This document shows positions 45,713 through 57,532 of a stretch of DNA of 64,000 bases, one piece after another. The translations under genes and the position numbers were made by a program. Source of the DNA: Brevundimonas naejangsanensis (GTDB lineage Bacteria > Pseudomonadota > Alphaproteobacteria > Caulobacterales > Caulobacteraceae); the NCBI RefSeq assembly GCF_003627995.1, contig NZ_CP032707.1, positions 2,346,501 to 2,410,500 on the forward strand, given 5' to 3'. How positions within the stretch are numbered: position 1 is the stretch's first letter; each line of letters begins with the position of its first letter. The notes beneath the pieces were generated by a model. It made no database searches. It was not told the origin of the DNA and saw only the letters and a list, made by a program, of their open reading frames with translations.

Positions 45713-46906
45713 TCAGTCGGCCAGGCGGTCGCGCTGCAACCAGCCGACGTTGTCAGCGGCGTCGAGCACCTCGATCCAGTCACCGTCTTCCTTGCCGGTG
45801 GGGAAGACGACGTCTTGGGCGGCCAGAGGGCGGACGACGTCGCCGCCGGGAGCGCGACGCAGAAGCGCGGCGCGGATCAGGGTCAGGCTGGACGCAGCCG
45901 GACGAGCGGCGCCGCGCCGCGTCGGCTCGTCCATCCGGGCCTGTTCCGAGCGTGCGCGGTCGGGGCGGGCGGCCTGGCGCGAGGCTTCAGCCTCTTGGGC
46001 GGCTGCCTGGGCGCGGATCGCCTCCCGGTTGGCGAGCGTGACCTCCGGAACGCTGGAGCCGGTGCCGCCCAGGCTGGTCACCAGGTCGGCGTAGCCGCGT
46101 ACTAGGGCCAGGGCCAGGGTCTTGCCTTCGTCCTCGCTCTCATAGCCGGCGCCGACGCGGCCGCCGAAATGGTTGTCGCGGATACGCAGGCGACGCCAGT
46201 CGTCCTTGTTGGCGACGGCGCGAGTATAGCCCACCGTCTCGGCCAGGGGCACGCTGGACAGGGAGAAGACGACCTGGGCGTCTTCCTTGCCCTTGGCGAT
46301 GTCCTTCTTCAGCGTCTTGATGGAATCGACGGTGCGATTGCTCAGCGCCGCATTCAGCTGATTGCCGGCGGCGTTGGCGCCCATGTTGAGCATCTGGGCC
46401 ATGCCGGCGCCCATCTCGGCGCCTTCGCCCTGCGTGATGGCGGCGACGCCGGCTTGAAGCAGCAGGCGCCCGCCGTTGGCGGCCAGGCTTCCGAGCAGGC
46501 CCCCGCGGCTGTCGCTGCTGTCGGCGTCAATCGGATTGGCCAGTTCGGCGACCAGAACGAAATCTGCTGTGCGGATGCGCCCGGCGCCGCCCAGGCCGCG
46601 TTCGCGCTCCACCACATCCATGCCGGGACCGCGCTCGATCAGGGTGAAGCAGCCGGATTCGCGAACCAGATAGCGCAGCAGTTCCGACGGCGAGCCAAGG
46701 CCCAATTGGTTGAACAGGGCGGCCTGGGTGTCGGCGATCGTCACCGTGCCCAGGTTCTGCGTGCAGCGCGGCGTTTCGTTGATCACGCGCGCGGCTGCAT
46801 TGTTGTCGCGGTTGTCGCGACGGCCGAAGAGCTGGGCTTCCGCAGGGGAGGTGCACGCCAAGGTTAGTGCGATTGCGGCGCTCAGACCACGGACAAGGTT
46901 GGGCAT
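45713..46906 (-). CDS. secreted CsgG-like protein with C-terminal SH3-like domain (copy 2)
   Basis: A 397-residue paralogue of the next gene on this strand. Signal peptide ends near PAEAQ. Matching segments are RCTQNLGTVTIADTQ, LLRYLVRESGCFTLIERGPG, RIRTADFVLVAEL and VVFSLSSVPLAETVGYTRAV. It differs by an Arg/Ala-rich linker (about residues 305-350) before the SH3-like end (LLRRAPGGDVVRPL, DWIEVLDAADNVGWLQRDR). The ATG at 46906 begins a normal signal peptide; the frame is open to 46969. The pair probably arose by duplication; the gap is 69 bases. Function unknown beyond an envelope role. Confidence 0.75.
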   Translation of the reverse strand: MPNLVRGLSAAIALTLACTSPAEAQLFGRRDNRDNNAAARVINETPRCTQNLGTVTIADTQAALFNQLGLGSPSELLRYLVRESGCFTLIERGPGMDVVERERGLGGAGRIRTADFVLVAELANPIDADSSDSRGGLLGSLAANGGRLLLQAGVAAITQGEGAEMGAGMAQMLNMGANAAGNQLNAALSNRTVDSIKTLKKDIAKGKEDAQVVFSLSSVPLAETVGYTRAVANKDDWRRLRIRDNHFGGRVGAGYESEDEGKTLALALVRGYADLVTSLGGTGSSVPEVTLANREAIRAQAAAQEAEASRQAARPDRARSEQARMDEPTRRGAARPAASSLTLIRAALLRRAPGGDVVRPLAAQDVVFPTGKEDGDWIEVLDAADNVGWLQRDRLAD

Positions 46907-46988
46907 AATTTCAAGTGATCGCTGTTTATGATTCAGCGCTGAAATAGCCGCATTATGCCATGGCGGCAACGGCCAAGCTTGCCTGGCA

Positions 46989-47537
46989 TCAGCCTGAAAA
47001 TCCTCCGGCTTTAAGGAAGTCCGCCTCCTCTGGAGTGGTCTCGCGCCCCAGGCAGGGGTTGCGATGCGGGAAGCGGCCGAAGCGGGCGATGATGTCCCGG
47101 TGGATGAGGGCGAACTTGTAGGTGTCGGGCTCGGCGGCCTCGTCCAGCAGGGTCAGCAGAAGTTCCTGGTCCGTGAGGGATTCGGAATGCATCAGCGGCA
47201 TTAGGACGAAGGGGCGCAGTTGCGGCGCGACCTTGCGGTCGTCGCCGCGCTGAATCGCCTCCTTAGCGAACATAAGGGCCAGGGGGTCGGTCGCGAACAT
47301 GTGGCCCGTGTCGCGGAAGGCGTTTCGCGGCAGTTGGTCCAGCAGGATGATCAAAGCCAGAGCGCCCTGCGGCGTTTGCGCCCAATGATCCAGTTCCCGC
47401 CGCGCGGCGGCGTAGTGGGTGTCGCAGCAGCGATCAGTGAAGGCGCGGTCGAAGGCAGCGTCCTTGGCGAACCACTTGTCGGGGCCGGCGTCGGTCCAGA
47501 AGGTCAGAATTTCGGAGGGGGGGAGCAGTTGCGTCAT
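46989..47537 (-). CDS. DUF924 family protein
   Basis: A 182-residue, mostly helical cytoplasmic protein of the DUF924 family (TPR-like fold). Family markers are ILTFWTDAGPDKWFAKDAAF, the ALALIILLDQLPRNAFRDTG segment and FVLMPLMHSESLTDQE, then RFGRFPHRNPCLGRETTPEE. Conserved His, Arg and Asp residues suggest a binding site, but no activity is known. It stands alone between the CsgG-like pair and a tRNA gene. Confidence 0.85.
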   Translation of the reverse strand: MTQLLPPSEILTFWTDAGPDKWFAKDAAFDRAFTDRCCDTHYAAARRELDHWAQTPQGALALIILLDQLPRNAFRDTGHMFATDPLALMFAKEAIQRGDDRKVAPQLRPFVLMPLMHSESLTDQELLLTLLDEAAEPDTYKFALIHRDIIARFGRFPHRNPCLGRETTPEEADFLKAGGFSG

Positions 47538-47618
47538 GTCGCCAGCCTAGCAGCGACGCGCGAAAAGGCACGGCCGGGGCCGTGTCGCTTTAGTTCTGAC
47601 AATGCAGGGAAGGAAAGA

Positions 47619-47695
47619 TGGTCGGAGTGGCAGGATTCGAACCTGCGACCCCCGCGTCCCGAACGCGGTGCTCTACCAGACTGAGCCACACTCCG
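47619..47695 (-). tRNA. tRNA-Pro (anticodon CGG)
   Basis: The minus strand folds as a 77-base tRNA. CGGAGTG pairs with CACTCCG in the acceptor stem, the anticodon loop is TTCGGGA with CGG at 34-36, the T-loop is GTTCGAATC, the discriminator is A and the CCA is encoded at 47619-47621. Confidence 0.95.
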
Positions 47696-47907
47696 ACTTT
47701 CGCAATCAGGCGATCCGTGGGCCGCCGTCTGCGTCGAGGAGGGGGCTTATAGCCATGCCGACCGCCCCCCGCAAGCGGGTAATCGACCCATCTGAAAAAA
47801 GTCTCGTGTCGATGAAAATTCTTTCGTTTTCAGGTGTTGCATCCCCCGAAACCTTGGCGTATCTGACCGCCCTCGCCGCGGCACACCGTAGCGAGACGCC
47901 GGACCGC

Positions 47908-47981
47908 TGGGGAATGGTGTAATGGTAACACTACGGTTTTTGGTACCGTCATTCTAGGTTCGAGTCCTAGTTCCCCAGCCA
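47908..47981 (+). tRNA. tRNA-Gln (anticodon TTG)
   Basis: A 74-base cloverleaf: TGGGGAA pairs with TTCCCCA, the anticodon stem ACGGT/ACCGT encloses TTTTGGT with anticodon TTG, the T-loop is GTTCGAGTC, and GCCA closes the 3' end with CCA encoded. Confidence 0.95.
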
Positions 47982-48254
47982 GCGTCCCCTAAAGGATTGA
48001 GCGCTTCAGCGCCGCCTTATGGGTTTTTGATCCCCGTCATCGTCAATCGGCTGGTCGTTGTTTGCGACAGCGAGCGCGCGGTCGTCTTCAGTGGGCGATG
48101 CCGACCGGCGGCCCCTGAGGTTCGTGGCGCCTCTATTGAGGCGCGCCGAGGGGCGAGGCACGATGGGCCGACAATGAGAGTCGCATCCGGCGGGCGCTCT
48201 TGGCCAGGCCGCCCCCGACGTTCATTCCCATCAGTTTTGTTTTTGGAGTCAGCC

Positions 48255-49139
48255 ATGGTGTTGAAGGATCGGGTCGCGATCGTCACCGGTGCGGGCGGGG
48301 GCCTGGGTCGCTGCCACGCACTTTATCTGGCCGGCCAGGGCGCCAAGGTCGTGGTCAACGACCTGACCCGGGCGGCGGCGCAGGCCGTGGTCGAGGAGAT
48401 CGTCGCGGCGGGCGGCCAGGCCATGGCGGCGGCCGGGTCGGTGACCGACGTCGACGCGGTCCAGGCCATGGTCGAGGCGACGATGGGGGCCTGGGGCCGG
48501 ATCGACGTCCTGGTGAACAACGCCGGCATCCTGCGCGACAAGAGCTTCGCCAAGATGACGATGGATGATTTCCGCCTGGTCGTGGACGTGCACCTGATGG
48601 GCGCGGCCATCTGCTCCAAGGCGGTGTGGGAGATCATGCGCGCCCAGAATTACGGCCGCATCGTCATGACCACCTCCTCGTCGGGCCTCTACGGCAATTT
48701 CGGCCAGGCCAACTACGGCGCGGCCAAGCTGGCCCAGGTCGGGCTGATGCAGACCCTGGCCATCGAGGGGGCCAAGTACGGCATCAAGGTCAACGCCCTG
48801 GCCCCGACCGCGGCCACCCAGATGACGGCGGGCATCCTGTCGGAGGACGTGCTGAAGGCGCTGGATCCGGCTCTGGTCAGCCCCGGTCTTCTGGCCCTGG
48901 TGGGCGAGGAGGCGCCGACGCGGGCCATCCTGTGCGCGGGCGCGGGCCATTTCGCGACGGCCAACATCACCCTGACCCGCGGCGTGCGCATCGGCGGAGG
49001 CGCCGACGCGGGCGAGCAGTTGGTCGCGCGCTGGGCCGAGGCTGCGGACCGCGACGGCGACATCGTGCCGGACTACGGCTTCCAGCAGGCGGCCCAGGAA
49101 ATGGCCTCGGCGGGCGTGAAGGGGCCGGTGACGGGCTAA
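48255..49139 (+). CDS. SDR family 3-hydroxyacyl-CoA dehydrogenase-like oxidoreductase
   Basis: A 294-residue short-chain dehydrogenase. The NAD(P) motif TGAGGGLG is at residues 11-18, NNAG follows strand 4, and the active site reads TSSSGLYGNFGQANYGAAK with Y near 154 and K near 158. ILRDKSFAKM and the IEGAKYGIKVNALAPTA stretch make it most like the hydroxyacyl-CoA dehydrogenase part of peroxisomal multifunctional enzyme 2, so a role in acyl-CoA beta-oxidation or a related pathway is likely. The ATG at 48255 follows GGAG by 7 bases; the frame is open to 47997, but that part would be inconsistent with the family. The 273 bases before it hold only a small hairpin at 48127-48144. Confidence 0.85.
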   Translation: MVLKDRVAIVTGAGGGLGRCHALYLAGQGAKVVVNDLTRAAAQAVVEEIVAAGGQAMAAAGSVTDVDAVQAMVEATMGAWGRIDVLVNNAGILRDKSFAKMTMDDFRLVVDVHLMGAAICSKAVWEIMRAQNYGRIVMTTSSSGLYGNFGQANYGAAKLAQVGLMQTLAIEGAKYGIKVNALAPTAATQMTAGILSEDVLKALDPALVSPGLLALVGEEAPTRAILCAGAGHFATANITLTRGVRIGGGADAGEQLVARWAEAADRDGDIVPDYGFQQAAQEMASAGVKGPVTG

Positions 49140-49246
49140 GGCGCGGCCCGACGGCCGGTGACGCGGCTGCGGGCCCGGGCGGAGCGGACATGACGGCCGG
49201 GGGGTTCTGTGCCAGAATGAGCCGATAATCCGCTCGGAAGCGCTCC

Positions 49247-50839
49247 ATGAGCCTGTCCCTTGCCTTCCATGGCGCGGCTGAATGCGTCACCGGGTCCTGC
49301 GCGCTGGTCGAAACCGGCGAGGCGCGCTTTCTGGTCGACTGCGGATTGTTTCAGGGATCGAAGTCGCTCAAGGCGTTGAACCACGACGCCTTTCCATTCG
49401 ACGTGTCGTCGATCGACGCCGTCTTCCTGACCCATGCCCATATCGATCACTCCGGCCTGCTGCCCAAGCTGGTGCGCGCCGGCTATCGCAACCCGATCTA
49501 TGCGACGCGCGCCACGCGCGACCTGTGCGAGGTCATGCTGGCCGACGCCGCGGAGATTCAGGAAGGGGACGTCGCCCATCTGAACCGGCGTCAGCAGCGG
49601 CGAGGCCTGGATCAGGTGGAGCCCATCTATACGGTCGCCGATGTCGCGCCCACGCTGAGATTGTTCCGGACGGTCAAGTTCGGCGAACGGATCGAGCCCT
49701 TGCCCGGCGTGGCGGCGCGATGGTGGCCGGCGGGCCACCTTCTGGGGGCGGCGTCGATCGAAGTGGTCGTCACCCAGGCGGACGGACCCGTGCGACTGCT
49801 GTTCTCGGGCGACCTGGGGTCCGGGCGCCAGCCCCTGCTGCCGACGCCCGACGGGCCGGTGGGCGTCGATCACGTCATCCTGGAGAGCACCTACGGCGAT
49901 CGCGAGCGGCAGGATCTGACGGCGGAGGCGCGGCGCGACGTCCTGGCCGAGGAGATGCGGCAGGCCAAGGCTGCGGGCGGTCCTCTGCTGATGCCGACCT
50001 TCGCCGTGGGACGGGCCCAGGACCTGATCCTGGACCTGCTGGCGGTGATGCGCGAAGCGCCTGAACTGGCGACGGACATCTTCCTGGATTCCCCGCTGGC
50101 CATAGAGGCTACGGACGTCTTTCTGCGCCGGGGCTGGAACGTCGAGGCCGACAAGAATCCCTATCTCGAACTGAGGAGTGCGCCCCGGCTCCACTATCTG
50201 ATGCGGCCGCAGGAGAGCGACGGGCTGGAGCGGCTGCGCGATTGGCACATCATCCTGGCGGGCAGCGGCATGTGCGACGCGGGCCGGATTCGGAGGCATC
50301 TGAAGCGACTGCTCTGGCGTCGCGAGACGACGGTTCTGATCACGGGATTCCAGGCGGCGGGGACTCTCGGCCGGGTCCTGCTCGAGGGACGGCGATCGGT
50401 GCGGATTCAGGGGGATGACGTGCGCGTCAATGGGCGCATCCGCCAGATGGACGCCTATTCCGCCCACGCCGACGCCAACGGGCTGGTCGCCTGGCTGAAG
50501 GCGCGCGCGCCGGTGGCGGGCAAGGTGTTCCTGGTGCACGGCGAGCCCGAAGCCCGTGAAGGCCTGAAACCGAGACTGGTCGCCGCCGGATTTGACGAAC
50601 GACAGCTTCTGACTCCGACGCTGGATGAGGTCTTCGCCCTGACCGCCACGGCGGCGTCCATCGTGGACGCGAGCCGTCGAATGGTTCCTGGAGCGGCGGG
50701 CAAGCCCGACTGGCGCAACAGCCGGGCCGAGTTGCTCGGGGCCTTCAATGAGGCGCTCCAGGGCGCCCCGGATGACGCGACGCGCGAGGCCCTGATCGCC
50801 CGTTTGAAGGAGGCGCTGACCCTGCCGGTCCGCGCGTAG
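49247..50839 (+). CDS. MBL-fold/beta-CASP RNase-like hydrolase
   Basis: A 530-residue metallo-beta-lactamase-fold protein with a beta-CASP domain and RMMBL C-terminal motif, related to CPSF-73/Ysh1 nucleases. The metal site is H63-x-H65-x-D67-H68 in THAHIDHSG. Other ligands are in PAGHLLGAASIEV and FSGDLGSG. The beta-CASP part has TFAVGRAQDLI and ILAGSGMCDAGRIRRHLKR, and the RMMBL part QMDAYSAHADANGL and FLVHGEPEA. Such enzymes usually cut RNA, though bacterial roles are little studied. Residues about 455-530 are an extra helical tail. Confidence 0.87.
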   Translation: MSLSLAFHGAAECVTGSCALVETGEARFLVDCGLFQGSKSLKALNHDAFPFDVSSIDAVFLTHAHIDHSGLLPKLVRAGYRNPIYATRATRDLCEVMLADAAEIQEGDVAHLNRRQQRRGLDQVEPIYTVADVAPTLRLFRTVKFGERIEPLPGVAARWWPAGHLLGAASIEVVVTQADGPVRLLFSGDLGSGRQPLLPTPDGPVGVDHVILESTYGDRERQDLTAEARRDVLAEEMRQAKAAGGPLLMPTFAVGRAQDLILDLLAVMREAPELATDIFLDSPLAIEATDVFLRRGWNVEADKNPYLELRSAPRLHYLMRPQESDGLERLRDWHIILAGSGMCDAGRIRRHLKRLLWRRETTVLITGFQAAGTLGRVLLEGRRSVRIQGDDVRVNGRIRQMDAYSAHADANGLVAWLKARAPVAGKVFLVHGEPEAREGLKPRLVAAGFDERQLLTPTLDEVFALTATAASIVDASRRMVPGAAGKPDWRNSRAELLGAFNEALQGAPDDATREALIARLKEALTLPVRA

Positions 50840-50901
50840 GTCGCGATCGGCGCCGGGGCCCCCCGGCTGCGGACGGGTGTGCATGGATTGGAGGAAGTCG
50901 G

Positions 50902-51501
50902 ATGAAACAGGTGCTCATCGTCGCCCATCCACGGGCCCGCAGCTTCACCATGGCCATGGCCGAGGCCTATGCCGCCGCTGCGCGCGAGGAGGGCGCCGAA
51001 GTGGATCTGCGCGACCTCTACCGCATGGGCTTCGATCCCTTGCTACATGCCCAGGAACTGCCGGGGCATGAAGCCTTCCATCCCAGGGCGGACGTGGTCG
51101 ACGAGCGTGCGGCCATCGGCGACGCGGACCTTTTTGCCTTCTTCTACCCGCTCTGGTTCAACGCGCCGCCGGCCATGCTCAAGGGCTATGTCGAGCGCGT
51201 GTTCGGCATGGGATTCGGCTATTCCCCCTTCGGCCGCGAGGGCAACAAGCCCCTGCTGTCGGGGCGCAAGCTGGTCAGCTTCACCAGTTCCGGCGCGCCG
51301 CAGCACTGGGTCGAACGCTCGGGCGCATGGGACGCCATGCGGAAACATTTCGACGATCATTTCGCAGCCGTGACCGGGCTGGAATCCCTGGGCCATTACA
51401 ATTTCGGCGGCATCGGCTCGGGCATTCGCGACGACGTGGTGGCGCGTCACGCGGAGGAGGTGGCCGCGCGGGCCCGCGTCATCACGCGCGCGCACCGCTG
51501 A
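50902..51501 (+). CDS. NAD(P)H:quinone oxidoreductase, flavodoxin-like
   Basis: A 199-residue protein of the Flavodoxin_2 family (NQO1/MdaB type). It starts KQVLIVAHPRARSFTMAMAE, the FMN/FAD phosphate loop, and has FAFFYPLWFNAPPAMLKGYV with ERVF and a GxG-type stretch FTSSGAPQHW. Enzymes of this kind reduce quinones by two electrons, using FAD and NAD(P)H, to avoid semiquinone formation. GGAGG-like bases precede the ATG. It lies 137 bases before a zinc alcohol dehydrogenase on the same strand. Confidence 0.85.
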   Translation: MKQVLIVAHPRARSFTMAMAEAYAAAAREEGAEVDLRDLYRMGFDPLLHAQELPGHEAFHPRADVVDERAAIGDADLFAFFYPLWFNAPPAMLKGYVERVFGMGFGYSPFGREGNKPLLSGRKLVSFTSSGAPQHWVERSGAWDAMRKHFDDHFAAVTGLESLGHYNFGGIGSGIRDDVVARHAEEVAARARVITRAHR

Positions 51502-51638
51502 TCGCGGGCGCGGAGAAAACGCTCCACGCGTTGCGAAACTTGACGGCGGTCAAGTCGATCCGGGCGAAGATGGGCGAGGGTCGGCCGCAAGCCGCCCTGC
51601 GCGGCGCGAACCGACAGCGCGCTGAAGGAGCCCGCATC

Positions 51639-52662
51639 ATGAAGGCGCTCGTTTACAAGGGACCCGGCCAGAAGACTCTGGAGGATCGGCCCAAGCCCGA
51701 AATCCAGGCCCCCGGCGACGCCGTCGTCAAAATGCTGATGACCACGATCTGCGGCACCGACCTGCACATTCTCAAGGGCGACGTTCCCACCTGCGCGCCG
51801 GGCCGCATCCTGGGCCACGAAGGCGTGGGGGTGATCGAGTCGGTCGGCCCCGCCGTCTCGACGTTCAAGGCCGGGGACCGGGTGCTGATCTCCTGCATCT
51901 CGTCGTGCGGCAAGTGCGACTACTGCCGCCGCGCCATGTATTCCCACTGCACCACGGGCGGCTGGATACTGGGCAATACGATCGACGGGACGCAGGCCGA
52001 ATACGTCCGCACGCCGCACGCCGAGACCAGCCTGTATCCCATCCCGGAGGGGGTGGACGAGGAGGCCATGGTGATGCTCAGCGACATCCTGCCGACGGGG
52101 TTCGAGTGCGGCGTCCTCAACGGCAAGGTCGCGCCCGGCGCGACGGTGGCCATCGTCGGCGCGGGGCCGATCGGCCTGGCCGCCCTGCTGACGGCGCAGC
52201 TCTATTCCCCGGCCGCCGTCATCATGATCGATCTCGACGACGGCCGTCTGGAGGTCGCGCACCGCTTCGGCGCGACCCATGTCATCAACAGCGGCGATGG
52301 GCAGGCGGCTGCGACCGTGTTGACCCTGACCGGCGGGCGCGGCGTCGACACGGCTATCGAGGCCGTCGGCGTCCCCGCGACCTTCGAGCTGTGCGAGGAT
52401 CTGGTCGCGCCGGGCGGGGTCATCGCCAACATCGGCGTCCACGGCAAGGCTGTTAATCTCCACCTTGAAACCCTGTGGTCCCGCAACATCGCCATCACCA
52501 CCCGCCTGGTGGACACGGCCGCCACGCCGATGCTTCTCAAGACAGTGGGGTCCGGACGGATCGACCCCAGCCAGCTGATCACCCACCGCTTCACGCTGGA
52601 TCAGATTCTTGACGCCTACGACACGTTCGGCCGCGCCGCCGAGACGAAGGCGTTGAAGGTGA

Positions 52663-52676
<14 letters not shown>
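51639..52676 (+). CDS. zinc-dependent alcohol dehydrogenase
   Basis: A 345-residue medium-chain dehydrogenase. Catalytic zinc ligands are C38 (in TTICGTD), H59 and E60 (GHEG). Structural zinc cysteines are C90, C93, C96 and C104. The NAD motif is GAGPIG near residue 170. It resembles class IV/propanol-preferring enzymes active on short-chain alcohols. The ATG at 51639 has AAGGAG 10 bases upstream; an open frame to 51327 overlaps the previous gene and is not used. The stop overlaps the end of the convergent metH gene by 14 bases. Confidence 0.92.
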
Positions 52677-55323
<2,647 letters not shown>

Positions 55324-55342
55324 CAGCACGCACCAAAGGCAG

Positions 55343-55492
55343 TCCTTCTCCCCTTGGGGAAGAAGGTGTCATGCAAAGCATGACGGATGAGGGGTAGGGT
55401 TCCGCAGGCTGAACGGCTGAGGGTGAGCGCGTTGTGGGCAGCCCCCTCATCCGACCGCTTCGCGGCCACCTTCTCCCCCGAGGGGAGAAGGA
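55343..55492. repeat. large inverted repeat in the gap between the two metH genes
   Basis: The left half starts TCCTTCTCCCC (55343), with AAGAAGGTG and GGATGAGGGG; the right half mirrors these as CCCCTCATCC, CACCTTCT and GGGGAGAAGGA, ending at 55492. The whole 150 bases could fold into one long, imperfect stem. It fills nearly the whole 184-base gap. Confidence 0.8.
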
Positions 55493-55507
55493 AAGAGCAG
55501 CACGTGA

Positions 55508-56584
55508 TCACGACACGAGCTCAAACGGTTCCAGGCCCGCCAGGCGCAGGGCGACCGGGCGCTCCGGCACAACGCGCGGGGTCACGCCTGCGACCTCGTC
55601 GGCGACGTGGCGGATGTGGTCGGGGGTGGTGCCGCAGCAGCCGCCGACGATGTTGACCAGACCCGACTGCGCCCACTCCTCCAGGAAGTGGGCCGTTTCG
55701 TGCGGCTGCTCGTCATACTGGCCCATGGCGTTGGGCAGCCCCGCGTTGGGATAGGCGCTGACCAGGGTGTCGGCGACGCGGCTCAGCTCGGCGATGTGCG
55801 GCCGCATCAGCTCGGCTCCCAGGGCGCAGTTGAAGCCGACGGCGAAGGGTCTGGCGTGACGCACCGAGTTCCAGAAGGCCTCGGCCGTCTGGCCGCTGAG
55901 CGTGCGGCCCGAGCGGTCGGTGATGGTGCCCGAGATCCACAGGGGCAGGGGCTCCAGCCCTTCGTCCTCCAGATCCTTGATCGCCTTGATCGCGGCCTTG
56001 CAGTTCAGGGTGTCGAACACCGTCTCGATCAGGAACAGGTCGACGCCGCCGTGGTGCAGGGCGCGGGCCTGCTGCTTGTAGGCCTCATAGACCTCGTCAT
56101 AGGTGACGGCGCGATAGCCGGGGTCGTTGACGTCGGGGCTCAGCGACAGGGTGCGGTTGGTGGGGCCTATGGCGCCGGCGACGAAGCGGGGCTTGTGCGG
56201 CTCTTTCTGCGTCCAGCGGTCGGCGACCTCGCGCGCGATGCGGGCGCCTTCATAGTTCAGGTCATAGACCGCGTCTTCCAGCCCGTAGTCGGCCTGGGCG
56301 ATGGTGGTCGAGGAGAAGGTGTTGGTCTCCGAAATATCGGCGCCGGCGGCGTAATAGACGTCGTGCAGGTCGGCGATGATGTCCGGCCGCGTCAGGATCA
56401 ACAGGTCGTTGTTGCCCTTTTGCGGGTGGCCGTGGTCACGGAAGCGCTCGCCGCGGAAGTCTTCTTCGGTCAGGTCGCGGCGCTGGATCATCACGCCCCA
56501 GCTGCCGTCCAGCACCAGAATGCGCTCCTTGACCACCGCGTGCAGGGCGGCGATCCGGTCGGGGCGGGTCAGGGGAGACGTCAT
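55508..56584 (-). CDS. metH: methionine synthase, homocysteine S-methyltransferase part
   Basis: A 358-residue protein equal to module 1 of MetH, which binds homocysteine through zinc. The opening [20 protein letters not shown] is typical. Zinc cysteines are in GFNCALGAE and in [11 protein letters not shown] near the end. It works with the other metH product (52663-55323) to form methionine. Its ATG directly abuts the metF stop codon with no gap, so the order is ArsR-methyltransferase, metF, metH part 1, metH part 2. Split MetH of this kind is known in some alphaproteobacteria. Confidence 0.94.
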   Translation of the reverse strand: MTSPLTRPDRIAALHAVVKERILVLDGSWGVMIQRRDLTEEDFRGERFRDHGHPQKGNNDLLILTRPDIIADLHDVYYAAGADISETNTFSSTTIAQADYGLEDAVYDLNYEGARIAREVADRWTQKEPHKPRFVAGAIGPTNRTLSLSPDVNDPGYRAVTYDEVYEAYKQQARALHHGGVDLFLIETVFDTLNCKAAIKAIKDLEDEGLEPLPLWISGTITDRSGRTLSGQTAEAFWNSVRHARPFAVGFNCALGAELMRPHIAELSRVADTLVSAYPNAGLPNAMGQYDEQPHETAHFLEEWAQSGLVNIVGGCCGTTPDHIRHVADEVAGVTPRVVPERPVALRLAGLEPFELVS

Positions 56585-57532
56585 CTACGCAACAGCCTTG
56601 GTTTCGCGCACGCCTAGGACCCGGCAGATCGCATAGACCAGCTCGGCCCGGTTCAGGGTGTAGAAGTGGAAGTCTGAGAAGCCCTCTTCCTGCAGGCGGG
56701 CGCAGGTCTCGGCGGCGATGGAGGCGGCCAGCAGCTTGCGGGTCTCCGGGTCGTCGTCCAGGCCGTCGAAATGGGCCGCCAGCCAGTCGGGCAGGGCGGC
56801 GCCGCAGGCCGCCGTCATCCGCTTCAGCCCCGCGAAGTTGGTCACCGGCATGACGCCGGGGATCAGGGGAATGGTCACGCCCGCCGCCCGCACCCGGTCG
56901 CGGAAGCGCAGGAAGGCCTCGATGTCGAAGAAGAACTGGGTGACGGCGCGCGTCGCGCCTGCATCCACCTTGGCCTTCAGCACCTCGATGTCGTGGTCGA
57001 TGGAGGGGCTTTCCGGATGTTTTTCCGGATAGGCGCCGACCGTGACCTCGAACCCGCCGATGCGGCTGAGAGCGGCGGTCAGTTCGGTGGCGTTGGCGTA
57101 GCCGTCGGCGCGAGGCGTATAGGCGCCGCCGATGCCCGCCGAACCGGGCGGGTCGCCGCGCAGGGCGACGATGTGATCGACGCCGATGGCCTTGTAGCCC
57201 TCGATGACCTCATCGACCTCGTCCCTGCTGGCCTCGACGCAGGTGAGGTGGGCGGCGGGACGCAGGGTCGTCTCGCTGATGATGCGCTGGACGGTGCGGT
57301 GGGTCCGCTCGCGCGTCGAGCCGCCCGCGCCGTAGGTGACCGAGACGAAGGCGGGGTTCAACGGCTCCAGCCGCCGGATCGCTTTCCACAGATTGGCCTC
57401 GGCCTCGTCTGACTTGGGCGGGAAGAACTCGAAGGAGACGTTGACGGCGTTGCGGTTCGATCCGGCGCGCGCCACCGGCCCCAGCGGCGACAGCAGGAGG
57501 GCGCGGGCTTCGGCGAGAGAGGAGGGGGCCAT
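56585..57532 (-). CDS. metF: methylenetetrahydrofolate reductase
   Basis: A 315-residue FAD enzyme that reduces 5,10-methylene- to 5-methyltetrahydrofolate, the methyl donor for MetH. It has the N-terminal NVSFEFFPPKSDEAEANLW strand with the catalytic Glu, FVSVTYGAGGSTRERT, the HLTCVEASRDEVDE and ALRGDPPG segments, and TRAVTQFFFD for folate binding. The ATG at 57532 overlaps the stop of the upstream regulator gene by one base (TGATG). The frame upstream is open but unrelated. The stop abuts the metH part 1 start. Confidence 0.95.
   Translation of the reverse strand: MAPSSLAEARALLLSPLGPVARAGSNRNAVNVSFEFFPPKSDEAEANLWKAIRRLEPLNPAFVSVTYGAGGSTRERTHRTVQRIISETTLRPAAHLTCVEASRDEVDEVIEGYKAIGVDHIVALRGDPPGSAGIGGAYTPRADGYANATELTAALSRIGGFEVTVGAYPEKHPESPSIDHDIEVLKAKVDAGATRAVTQFFFDIEAFLRFRDRVRAAGVTIPLIPGVMPVTNFAGLKRMTAACGAALPDWLAAHFDGLDDDPETRKLLAASIAAETCARLQEEGFSDFHFYTLNRAELVYAICRVLGVRETKAVA

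Noticed and set aside
44696..46906. A curli secretion locus
   Set aside because: Only CsgG-like domains are present; CsgA, B, E and F are absent and the proteins lack a lipobox.
48127..48144. Hairpin GCGCCTC-TATT-GAGGCGC as a terminator
   Set aside because: It has no T tract after it and is more than 100 bases from both the tRNA and the SDR gene, so no function can be assigned.
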